From the NCBI GenBank assembly GCA_037176905.1, contig JBBBWG010008569.1, positions 1-24,038 on the forward strand: a stretch of DNA of 24,038 nt. The letters are read 5' to 3'. The notes beneath the pieces are model-generated. The model had not been told where the DNA came from and ran no database searches. It saw nothing but the letters and a program-made list of their open reading frames with translations. The stretch is from Azolla pinnata (taxonomy: Eukaryota > Streptophyta > Polypodiopsida > Salviniales > Salviniaceae). The first letter of the stretch is position 1, and the number at the start of each line of letters is the position of its first letter. Below are positions 7,601-16,600 of this stretch, one piece after another. The position numbers and the translations under genes are program-made.

Positions 7601-9471
7601 CTTTCCAAGCTAACCTTTCAAATGAGGAATTATCACTAAAGTGTATATTTTCTTGTGTGCAGGGCCAAGGAGGTTTTTATTCCGAAACACAATAGGGAGG
7701 TTCCAGAGTATTGAGGTATTTCACGAAAATAACCATTGAGAAATTTTTGTCGTGATCATTTGTTGTTCTATGAGTATGTATGATATATCAAACGTGAAGA
7801 GATTGGCAATGAACGAATAAAATTTGCCATGTTAAAACGGACTCTTATTCTCGAGTTTATTATTATTTAGGTTTCAAAGAATAAAGCAAAACGAAATAAC
7901 CTTCTAATAAAGTAAAATTTCCTTCCTACACAAGGCATGATGTGGGAACTTCCAAAACAAATAAGGTGGAGGATGTGATGAACAAAAACATATATACCTA
8001 GAAGAGCTAGAATGTGAGTAATCAGCCCATGAATGCTTTCATTGGATGATTTTGTGTGACACCAGTTCTCTCTATTGTGGGCCACCTGGGTGTTCGTAGC
8101 AGCGATGCAGGCTAGCTGATTTTGTTTTTGGTTATTATCCACTGGAATTTTAACTCGGTGATTTGTGCAGTCTCAAATTGCAAACTCAGAGAAGAAGGTC
8201 AAGGAACTGCACCAGTTTGTTGATCTTCTGAAGAATGAAGGCAAGAAGCTGGAGGTTAGATTAATTTATCAGAGTTACTTTAGTACGTTATAAGACACAT
8301 GTCAAGGTGTTTTTTCTCCATTAATGACAGGAAAGGGCACATTTCGCAGAAGAGGAACTTATTCGAGGAAGGACCAAATTAAAGTTTGTAGTCTGACTTT
8401 TCTGTTGCATTGTAATAACTCTTATCATTCATCTCAAAGGTACGCTGCTGGTTTCAGGCAAGCAGGAAACCAGCTGCAGAATCTTGTGGCATCTATTCAG
8501 AAAACTGAGAATCGAGCTAAAGGTTTGCTACAAGACTGAATATGAAACTTGATGTATAATATGTCATCAGACATTCCTTAATTCTTTGTTTCGGGTTATT
8601 GTGTAGGCCTGTTAGAAAGCTTACAAGAATTACCTGGAAGTGATGCACGCGTTTTTCGAGCTGAGGTAGAAAACTTTAACCGTTCTTTGTTTACCTTTTT
8701 CTATAGTTAACATTCTAGACTGTTGGCCTAAATGTGTACACAATAAAAGGTTCCCTTACTTTACTAGCCAGTAGTATAACCATCAGGTAGTTAAGTCTTT
8801 GGCTGTTATGGGTCCAAATTTGGCGAGCATTTGTTATGATGAACGTTAATGCATCTACGTTTTGGCAAGAAACTTTAGATGAATTGCCATTTAACTTGGA
8901 TCATTTCACTGTTGGTCATAATGAATATTACCAGTAGTTGGTAAATAGCTATGCAGTGTTTAATTTGACTGTTTGCATGTGGCCGTGCACAGTTGAATTC
9001 GATGGACCTTGTGCAATGTATGAATGCATTTGTTCTTTGAGGAACTACACTCAGATCACAAGGATTAATCAATGATTCCATGTTCGTGTTAAGAATATTT
9101 TCTAAAGGTATTAAGAGATGTACTAATTCTTACTGCTTTATTTGAAGACGATAGCTGTTCCACTGATAATCATTACCATCTGGAAAACGAAGGAATAAAG
9201 TTTGATGATGATAATCATATATTGAGTGGCCACGGTGGAAAACAATCCGTGGCACGTGATAAATTAATCACATGCGTCATGTCCATGACGTGAACTGAAG
9301 CATCTGGATATATTTACTACTCAAAATACTACTGCCAATGAAAATTAATGCAAATCTAAGCATGACTTTTTCTTATTGCAGGTTACGAAGCTTGCTTCGG
9401 AAGCAAAACATCGCAGAAAAGAGTTGACTAAGAGAGTTTCAAAAATATCCAATTTTGGGATCCCTGTTTAA
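4681..9471 (+). CDS. RHIP1: RGS1-HXK1-interacting protein 1-like (RHIP1), nine exons
   Basis: Exons: 4681-4953, 6864-6930, 7489-7566, 7663-7715, 8171-8254, 8331-8383, 8440-8522, 8607-8665 and 9382-9471 (TAA). All introns are GT-AG with consistent phases, giving 840 nt and 279 aa. In Arabidopsis, RHIP1 binds the seven-helix regulator RGS1 and hexokinase 1 and is linked to glucose/G-protein signalling. The N-terminus (1-43) is low-complexity Ser/Pro with a run of ten prolines. Conserved parts are YEDFFFGKVKEGLKIAGDHP (~105-124), a single membrane-length hydrophobic segment (~125-139, SYSIIAGAGLLLAK), and the basic block RPRRFLFRNTIGRFQS (~140-155). A charged predicted coiled coil (~158-275) follows, and the end ISNFGIPV resembles the family ISELGVPI end. 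The length is close to the ~260 aa of the Arabidopsis protein. An in-frame TGA at 4666-4668 bounds the start. Exon 2, only 67 nt, lies behind a 1.9-kb intron; I located it by its YED motif and phase. Identity is recalled, not searched. Confidence 0.88.
5978..6011. repeat. Nested inverted repeat in RHIP1 intron 1
   Basis: Arms AGTCTCAT (5978-5985) and ATGAGACT (6004-6011) enclose the perfect 10-bp palindrome ACTCATGAGT (5992-6001). Together they could form a nested hairpin in DNA or pre-mRNA. No other function is visible; the rest of this 1.9-kb intron (4954-6863) shows no gene. Confidence 0.7.
9229..9290. promoter_or_regulatory. Cluster of three inverted repeats with a G-box in RHIP1 intron 8
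   Basis: Three consecutive inverted repeats lie in 62 bp. GCCACGG (9229-9235) pairs with CCGTGGC (9247-9253). CACGTGAT (9253-9260) pairs with ATCACATG (one mismatch, 9267-9274). CGTCATG (9275-9281) pairs with CATGACG (9284-9290). The second contains the plant G-box CACGTG (9253-9258), and a bZIP-like TGACGTGA lies at 9286-9293. The block is more CG-rich than the surrounding intron. Confidence 0.6.
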
Positions 9472-9597
9472 GTGTTTACTTGATGCAAAACCATTGCTCT
9501 ATGTAAGTTGGGGTAAAGTGTAATGTACACTTGGGGGGATATTTTGAAGTGCGAGCATCTGATATGCAATTTTGAATTATGAGCAATGACATACTAA

Positions 9598-9603
9598 AAT
9601 AAA
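9598..9603 (+). terminator. Candidate poly(A) signal for RHIP1
   Basis: AATAAA lies 127 nt after the RHIP1 stop codon in an AT-rich stretch, consistent with a plant near-upstream element. There is no transcript evidence. Confidence 0.45.
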
Positions 9604-10010
9604 AAGATAATACAGCAAAGTGTCTAATCATTTTAATGCAATTTATATTGAACATTTCCTATGGAAGTACGTACATTAATATGGTGTATGATCTCTCATA
9701 ATTTGGTGCAATCAAGACAAAAAATGTTGCTTTTTCTCTACTTCCTTGGCTAGTAAACAATATGAGCACTCGGCTTTGAAGGGATTTGTCATTTCAGATT
9801 GGCATGAATCTATGTAGATTTGTTGTCATACTAAACGACTTGAATCCAGCTCTTTTGGGATCAGGAATGCTTGTACAGGTATCTTGGGAAGAGGCTTGTT
9901 GTTGAGATACTTGTACCAGAAGAGGCTTGGAAGCTTTGCCAGTAGAATCTGTCTCATACACACATTAAGTAGAGCGTGAATGCATTTGCATCTATATGGT
10001 ATATATTTAA
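9604..10010. other. Intergenic region between RHIP1 and the presenilin upstream array
   Basis: AT-rich sequence with no supportable gene. Short open frames such as the one at 9826-10014 (minus) show no recognisable features. Confidence 0.5.
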
Positions 10011-10310
10011 GCAAAGCAAAGCTCGAATCAATCTATGTTGCACTCATGAAAAGCAAAGCTTGAATTGATCTATGCTACACTTGTGAAAACAAAGTCGGAA
10101 TGGATCTATGATATACTCGCGAAAGCAAAGCTTGAATTGATCCTGAGCAAAGCTTCAATTGATTTGTGCGATGCACTCGCGAAAGCAAAGCCTGAATTGA
10201 TCTATTCTACACTCGTGAAAGCAAAGCCTGAATCGATCTGAGCAAAGCCCTAAATTGATCTCAGCAAAGCCCTGGAATTGATCTAAGCAAAAGCCTGAAA
10301 TGGTCAGAAG
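10011..10310 (+). repeat. Degenerate tandem array upstream of presenilin
   Basis: About ten units begin with GCAAAGC and continue YTGAATTGATCT or a close variant. Long units (~33-40 bp) add a segment such as ATGCTACACTTGTGAAAA, and short units (~21-23 bp) stop at GATCTGA or GATCTCA. Long units dominate the left part and short ones the right. The array ends 187 bp before the presenilin ATG and about 60 bp before a TATA box. It contains no stable ORF. Confidence 0.85.
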
Positions 10311-10370
10311 GTTGCGTCGTGCGCATACATAACATAATGAAGGCCCAAAAGCTCCGCAAAATGAGCCACA

Positions 10371-10376
10371 TATAAA
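10371..10376 (+). promoter_or_regulatory. Candidate TATA box of presenilin
   Basis: TATAAA lies 127 bp upstream of the presenilin ATG, preceded by GAGCCACA. Transcription would be expected to start around 10400, inside or just after the duplicated CACATATAACCTG (10391-10403 and 10404-10416). Confidence 0.5.
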
Positions 10377-10390
10377 ATCCCTGAAGCTAC

Positions 10391-10416
10391 CACATATAAC
10401 CTGCACATATAACCTG
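10391..10416 (+). repeat. Exact 13-bp tandem duplication in the presenilin core promoter
   Basis: CACATATAACCTG occurs twice head to tail with no mismatch, 15 bp downstream of the TATA box, over the expected transcription start. Confidence 0.8.
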
Positions 10417-10424
10417 CAGCTTCC

Positions 10425-10442
10425 ATGGAAGCTTCGATCTGA
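10425..10442 (+). other. Candidate five-codon upstream ORF in the presenilin leader
   Basis: ATG GAA GCT TCG ATC TGA has a strong start context (TCCATGGAA) and ends 55 nt before the presenilin start codon, in another frame. It is translated only if the transcript starts near 10400, as the TATA box suggests. Confidence 0.45.
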
Positions 10443-10497
10443 GCTCATCCTCCCCCGCTGGAACAGGTGGGAGAACGAACGCATCCCAAGAGCAGGA

Positions 10498-12078
10498 ATG
10501 GATCCCAGCAGCAACAGCAACAGCGTGCTGGATCATGTCGGCTCCGAGATCACAGGCATCGTCGCCCCTGTCTCCATCTGTATGCTCCTCGTCGTGCTCC
10601 TCGTCCATCTCCTCACCCCCCACGGATCCGTCTCCAGCATCCCTTCCGTTGCTACCCTTGTCTACACCGAGAAAGCTTCGGATCCGACCTCGCAGAAGCT
10701 CGAAGGTGCCCTCCTCAACTCCCTCGCCTTTGTTGTCATGATCTCCCTGGTGACCTTCCTCCTCGTCCTCCTCTACTACTTCAGATGCGTCAAGTTCCTC
10801 AAGTACTACATGTGCGTCTCCGCCGCCATGGTGCTGGCTTACATGGGAGGGGCCGTTTCCCTTCAGCTCATCGAGGCCCTCTCCATCGGCGTCGACATCC
10901 TCACCTTTGCAGTGTTGCTCTTCAATTTCACCGTCGTCGGCGTGCTGGCCGTGTTCATGACCTCGATGCCGATCTTGATCACGCAGTTCTACTTGGTCAT
11001 GATCGGTATGCTCGTGGCCTTCTGGTTCACCATGCTTCCTGAATGGACCACATGGATGTTGCTTGTGGCTATGGCGGTGTATGATCTAGTGGCAGTGTTG
11101 GCACCCGGGGGCCCGTTGAAGCTTCTTGTGGAGCTTGCCATATCTCGTGACGAGGATATCCCAGCCCTGGTCTATGAATCTAGGCCAGTTTCGGCAGATG
11201 ATGCCTCTGCTCATCGCCCTCGGACGAGGCGTTGGAGAAGAGAAGCCCCTCGTAACAATGGCCCATCCATGGAAATGCAACCGGTGAGCACAAGCTCAGA
11301 TGGTGGTGTGAATCCCCAGATCAGCAGGCTTGCACCACTACCATCATCGTCGACCTCGTCCTCGTCTTCATCATCATCATCATCATCATCATCATCTCTT
11401 GGAGGAATGTATGGAAGAATAGATCTGGAGATGCAAATGCGGCTCGATTCAGTGCAGCCACTGCAACCAGATGATTCACAGGACCGAGTTGAGAACATCG
11501 ACGATAGCTCTGCCCGGTCTGGCAATAATCATAGGCGTGATGAACGCAATCCTCGTGATGAAATCGTCGAGAATGCCGAGGTCAAAGAGGTGCAACCTTC
11601 GGCCCCTGCCATTACACATCCTGGATATGATAGAGGTGAGGAAATCGAGGACGTTGAAGATGAACGGATTCCCTTGATGATGAATCGTACCCTAGACTCA
11701 ACCCCCATTTCAAGTGGAGGGCAAGCGGCGGATGCCCGAGAGGTGGCCCGACCGGTGGATCATGAAGAGGAGGAAGATGATGGAGCGATTGGGTTTGGCC
11801 TTTCTGCATCTGGTGCCCTCAAGTTAGGCTTAGGAGACTTTGTGTTTTATAGCCTTCTTGTGGGCCGGGCTGCGATGTATGATCTCATGACAGTCTATGC
11901 ATGCTATCTGGCTATAATTGCTGGTCTCGGATCAACCCTAGCGCTTTTGGCAGTGGCTCGGAGAGCGTTGCCAGCTTTACCCATATCGATCGGGCTGGGA
12001 GTCATCTTTTACTTCCTCACCCGAATCCTCATGGAACCATTGGTTGTAGGCCTCTCAACATCCCTCGTCATGTTTTGA
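10498..12078 (+). CDS. PSN: Presenilin, intronless, aspartyl intramembrane protease
   Basis: Presenilins are the catalytic subunits of gamma-secretase, cutting single-pass membrane proteins inside the bilayer together with nicastrin, APH-1 and PEN-2. Plants have all four components and the proteins lie in endomembranes. This 526-aa protein has six hydrophobic segments in residues ~20-215. The first catalytic motif, YD, is at Y195-D196. A long hydrophilic loop (~216-435) follows, then the second catalytic motif GLGDF (444-448, D447) and the PAL motif (P492-A493-L494) before the last membrane segment. Both aspartates and PAL are intact, so the protein should be active. The loop holds 14 consecutive serines (about 286-299), encoded largely by TCA repeats, and an acidic run near 424-429; it is the part that varies in length between species. 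An uninterrupted reading frame matches the intronless structure of plant presenilin genes. The start is the first ATG of the frame and gives the usual short N-terminus. The neighbours are functionally unrelated. Confidence 0.97.
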   Translation: MDPSSNSNSVLDHVGSEITGIVAPVSICMLLVVLLVHLLTPHGSVSSIPSVATLVYTEKASDPTSQKLEGALLNSLAFVVMISLVTFLLVLLYYFRCVKFLKYYMCVSAAMVLAYMGGAVSLQLIEALSIGVDILTFAVLLFNFTVVGVLAVFMTSMPILITQFYLVMIGMLVAFWFTMLPEWTTWMLLVAMAVYDLVAVLAPGGPLKLLVELAISRDEDIPALVYESRPVSADDASAHRPRTRRWRREAPRNNGPSMEMQPVSTSSDGGVNPQISRLAPLPSSSTSSSSSSSSSSSSSSLGGMYGRIDLEMQMRLDSVQPLQPDDSQDRVENIDDSSARSGNNHRRDERNPRDEIVENAEVKEVQPSAPAITHPGYDRGEEIEDVEDERIPLMMNRTLDSTPISSGGQAADAREVARPVDHEEEEDDGAIGFGLSASGALKLGLGDFVFYSLLVGRAAMYDLMTVYACYLAIIAGLGSTLALLAVARRALPALPISIGLGVIFYFLTRILMEPLVVGLSTSLVMF

Positions 12079-12724
12079 TGAGGAAGGCCTCGAAAAAGAC
12101 CCATTTTTCTCAGGGAGACGAGAGTGTTTCTGAAGAGCTTTGGAAAAGGAGGGGAATGCAGCATTTTGGCTTATTAGGTCCATGGATCAACACATCCCAA
12201 GATTGTGTGGTTCTAGAGGGCATTTTGCTGCCTAACAAAGGTTTCATGGACAGAACATATATGCCATGGAGGAGGATGCAACCGAAGCCATGCATTCCAT
12301 GTATGATTTCTTTTTTCCACGTATTGGATGTGATTTTGATCTTGATCACCTCCTTCCCAGACTTCGTTATAAGCAGTCTTGGCATGTTGTTTCCAGCATC
12401 TTTGTGGGACATACCAGAACATTGGAGAAGATGTGTTTCACAACTAAATGTAAATTATACAGTCCATGAAAGCAAATACTGAGTATACTGATGGCTCTTT
12501 GTGATGGTTTCGGCTCTTCTTCTGGGCTTATAAGAACCAGCTATTGTGATTCATTCAAGTATCGAGCGATGCATTCAAAGTTACCAGAATGCATTAGTTG
12601 TCGGTGGAAGTGGAGGTAGTCAAGAATGTTATGGGCCTTTTGGTGCTCGAAAAACTCTTGAAGGATCTAACGGGAGTTCACAATCAGCATGAAGGTTTAG
12701 GTTTAGGAGCCATGAAACCTATGA
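12079..12724. other. Presenilin 3' flank
   Basis: This contains the presumed 3' untranslated region and spacer. I see no canonical AATAAA signal and no recognisable gene. Open frames at 11901-12482 (plus) and 12110-12412 (minus) are shadows or chance frames without motifs. Confidence 0.5.
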
Positions 12725-13420
12725 ATGTTGAAAGGGTGTCTTGCATGCATGCAAGCGTGGGGTGGATGTATGTATGGATGTTCCCAAGATGAGGTGCATG
12801 CATGTGCGCATCTATGTTCCCGAGCGCGAATGGGAGCAGGTTGCATGCTTGCATCTGTGAATGTATGTGTAGATATCAAGTTGGTGAATGCATGTATGAT
12901 GGACGTATGCATGAATGGCTGCATGTGAACATATGTTGCCTGTGCATGCATGTGCGCGTGCATTCGCATGCATACATGCATGGATTCATCGCGTTGCATG
13001 TATGCGTGTGCATTCGCATGCATACATGCATGTGTTCATGGGGTTGTATGTATGTATGTGTACGTATGCGCTCATGTGTGTGTATGTATGGATACCAAGC
13101 TGTTGGATGCATGGATGCAAGGGTGGATGCATGTGAACACATGTTGTGCATCCATGCATGCATGCATGCATGTGAGTGTGCATGTATGTGTGTGCTTTCG
13201 CATGCATACATGCATGGTTGTCTGTGTTCGCATGCATACATGCATGTGTTCATGGCGTTGCATGCATGCGTGCGTGTATGTATGGATATCAAGCTGCTGG
13301 ATGCATGCATGTATGTGGGCGCGCGTGCATGCATGCATGTATGCATGCATGTATGCATGTGTATGTATGTGTGCGTGTTCGCATGCATGCATGCATGCGT
13401 TCCTGTGTCTCAATTTTGAA
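12725..13420. repeat. TGCATG-rich higher-order repeat array upstream of the WD40 gene
   Basis: Almost the whole stretch is built from CATGCATG, TGTATG and GTGCATG words. A higher-order period of roughly 190-220 bp is visible. GATAYCAAG followed by TGGATGCATG or a variant starts near 12872, 13091 and 13285. CATGTGAACAYATGTTG occurs near 12925 and 13133. GTTCATGGSGTTG occurs near 13034 and 13248. Within a unit, TTCGCATGCATACATGCATG recurs at 12963, 13013, 13197 and 13228. CATGCA is the RY element bound by B3-domain factors, and alternating purine-pyrimidine DNA favours Z-form. The array ends about 215 bp before the MAPKBP1-like start codon. Many stop-free frames cross it on both strands and are not genes. 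Confidence 0.9.
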
Positions 13421-13427
13421 AGCTCAA

Positions 13428-13544
13428 ATGGCGCCACTTCTTTCCTTCATTCTCTCGATCAAGAAGACGGGAATGCGAAGACGAAGGAAAGAAACTGCGC
13501 CGGAAGAGAAATCTTCGATCGTCGAAGGAAACCCTAATTGCTGA
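13428..13544 (+). other. Candidate 38-codon upstream ORF of the WD40 gene
   Basis: An ATG in strong context (AAATGGCG) opens a frame of 38 codons ending in TGA at 13542-13544, 92 nt before the main start. A second in-frame ATG lies at 13473. The peptide is basic in the middle (GMRRRRKETAPEEK). It is a true upstream ORF only if transcription starts before 13428, which is not shown. Confidence 0.35.
13529..13537 (+). promoter_or_regulatory. Telo-box
   Basis: AAACCCTAA matches the plant interstitial telomere motif found near transcription starts of many housekeeping and translation-related genes. It lies about 100 bp before the WD40 gene start and is followed by a CT tract, a typical arrangement in plant leaders. 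Confidence 0.6.
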
Positions 13545-13551
13545 TTTGATC

Positions 13552-13555
<4 letters not shown>

Positions 13556-13608
<53 letters not shown>

Positions 13609-13618
13609 TTGTGTGTCT
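13556..13618 (+). repeat. (CT)n-(GT)n microsatellite in the WD40 gene leader
   Basis: A run of CT dinucleotides (to 13596) passes directly into GT repeats (13597-13608 and following), ending 19 bp before the start codon. CT-rich leaders are common in plant genes, and GA/CT runs bind BPC-type factors. Length variation between individuals is likely. Confidence 0.9.
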
Positions 13619-13636
13619 CGTCTTTTCTAACACGCA

Positions 13637-16600
13637 ATGAGGCTCGTCAGGAGAAAGAATCGCAGGCCAGAGCCGGTGGAGAAGGTAATGTTGAGTTGCC
13701 ATTTCCTTCTTTCTCTTTGTCTCTGTCTCTTTCTTTCTTATTGCTTCTGTTCATTTATGCATTGTGTGTGTGTGTTTCTGCATTCTCCCCTTCTCCTAAC
13801 ACAGCTTCAACTGGAGCAAGTTATCGGGCTCACTTCCACGAGCGCTAATGGACTGGCCTGCAATCCCTCCACGGGAGACATTGCGTATCTGGCGGGATGT
13901 GTTGTTGTTGTTTTCAACACAGTCAAGAAGATGCAGACGAAGTTTCTGATGGTTTTGAGAACTCCTAAACCTCTAGCATGTGTAACATATTCACCTCACG
14001 GTGGAAAACTAATTGCAGCTGGAGAAGTATGCCCCTACTCAATAAACCCTTAACAAATTTAATGTCTTTCCTTAATTTGAAAAGTCGGTTTTGGTGTTAT
14101 AATTACTACAATCCTCCATCAGGTTACAGCTCTTTTACATAGTTGCCCAATTCCATAGAACTGTAAATGCTCAGCAGTTGTATCAATCGTGGCGGTTTGT
14201 ATGCCTAGTGATTTTGTATCTAAATTGTATTTTCTAGTGTGGCCATCAACCAGCAACTCTCATATGGGATGCATTAGATGGATCTTGCATAGCTGAATTG
14301 AAAGCTCACAAGTATGGTATATCGTGTGTACGTTTCTCACCCAATGGTAAGAAAACGGTTGTATGATATTAAAAACTCATCTAATTGCATCTTTCTGCCA
14401 CAAGTCTGACGGTTTCAAGAAATTCAGGCAAATATATTCTTTCTGTTGGATTTCCACATGATGGGCAAATCTGTATCTTCGATTACAAGACTGGAATGCT
14501 GATACATAAATTGAAAGCAACAACAGCATCCTCGCCGATAGAAGAGATCCAATTTGCATCAGATGGAAGTTTCTTTGTTGCAGCAGGAATAAACCAGTTG
14601 AATAATTGGACTATTGGGCTTCATCCAGGCCGATCTAAACCTAACCAAGGGGCAGTGCTGGAATGTAGAAATATTAACCTTGGGAGCTTGACTGAATGTT
14701 CTTTCGTAGCTGTAGCTTCATTAGAGGATGTTAAAGATATTGGAGGAACAAAAGAAATACAACCGATATATGCTTTGAGCAGTGCGGGTATGATTGCTTA
14801 CAGTCATTTTTAAGAGTTCCAGTGCTCAATCAACAAACGTATTAACGTAGTATGGGTAAGCAGGTATTTTATGCATGCTGCATCGGGGTCTTGCCGTAAA
14901 GAAATGGGTGAACTTGAAGGTATCGAGTTTAGTTTCTATATTACACATAAAAATTGTGTTCAAATGACACAGCTGAATAATAGTATATATGTAAATGCTT
15001 TACGTGCTGCAGGTTCGCAAAGCACATTCCTTGTCAATTTCGCAATGTCACATTGCTTGTGCATGCAGTGATGGGACTGTACGAGTCTTCATGACAGAAA
15101 CACTTGCATATGGAACAACCTTACCTCGTCCTGCCCCACTCGGGTTCCATGATCTAACTGATGATAATACTGCCTCCTACTTTGCAACCAATGATGTGGA
15201 TGGAATTGTTTATCCCGATGCAGTTGCTTGTCGTTTTGCAACACCTGCTGTTCTAGGTATTTCAAAATGTTTCAATAAAGACTGTAGTTATTCAAATCCT
15301 TATTGTTTGAAAGTGTACTTATTGTTTATATGATTGCAGCTGTGCTTTACATGGATCATAGTCTTTTTATTTGGGATGTTCAAGATTTTTCCAAGGCAAG
15401 TATCATATCTTCATTCTTACACAATGGATCTATTCATATTTTGATTGCTGCTGTATCTGGAAGAATCAAAATCCCTAACCTCTTCCTGTTTATCTAACTG
15501 TGTTTATAATAATACTTTATATGCACCATGGCAGGTTGTAAAGCTTCATTCGGTTCTGCCTCACAGTGGGTGCATCTGGGACATAGTGAATGTTCCTAGT
15601 GACATGGATAAAGTTTCCATTTCAACTTGTGATTCAATTAGTGCTACTGGAGAAAATGACTTAATGGGAACTTTTGCCACATGTTCATCTGATGGAAGCA
15701 TAAGGTTGTGGTCTATTTGCTCTCAATTTGATCCAGATGATGGTGAAAGCCCGAGAAACGTATATGATCAAAATATATGTGGAGTGCTTTATCAAGGTAG
15801 TCACAATAATTCACATTCCTTAATAATTTGCTTAATTCAGGTGCTGTGTCAAGAAAGTGATTAGATCTTTTCCAAAAAAATGTTAGAAACTACAGGTTAT
15901 ATGAAATGAATAAATGACTCGAAATTGAGAGACTTTACAGATTGTCGTAACATTCTATTAGGCCAGTAAAGGATAAACCAGTATAGCAATCAATATATTT
16001 TGTCATTGCTAGAAAGCGTTTGATAATTATAGCATCTTGGTTATATGCACATTGCCACTGTGAGGTCTACAATAAACTCTCAGATTAAGTACAATAATTC
16101 CCAATGTGTACCTGCTAATGTAAGTCTAGGTTGTTTGCAAGTTGTCTCGATTTTTTTCCTGATGGTTTTGTGTTCTGTTTGAATTTGAAGTTGTGTCAAT
16201 ATGATTCTTTTCATTTTTTTTTCTGTTCTACAGAAAGACAATCCAAATCTGAAGCAAAGCCCAGGACTCCTCATAATGCTGAATCCGTGGACACTTGTAA
16301 AGGTTTTCGTTCAATATCAACCAGTCCAGATGGGCGTTACTTGGCAGCTGGGGACCGCAGTGGAAATCTTTATATATATGATTTACATTCCCTTCAGATT
16401 ATAACTCACAAGGTGAGTTTCTTGGCTCACGAACAAGGAAAAATTTGCCTGCTATAACTTTACTAGAAGAGAATGCTATTCTTTTGACAGCTGATTTGTC
16501 AGGTGATTGGTGAAACTGTGCTGGAACCTTTGGGAATCCTTCGCAGGAAGCACATGATGCAGAGATTCTGACGTTGAGCTTTGGTACTGTTGAAGTGGTG

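Noticed and set aside
10155-10520. 121-codon minus-strand frame with repeated FRLCF/DQF-type motifs
   Set aside because: Antisense translation of the GCAAAGC tandem array and presenilin leader.
11086-11809. Minus-strand and plus-strand frames inside presenilin
   Set aside because: Shadows of the presenilin coding frame, including an Asp run opposite the serine repeat.
12703-13544. Several long open frames on both strands (up to 205 codons), rich in Cys, Met and His
   Set aside because: They arise because the TGCATG-type repeats contain no stop codons in several frames; the products are repeat translations with no domain.
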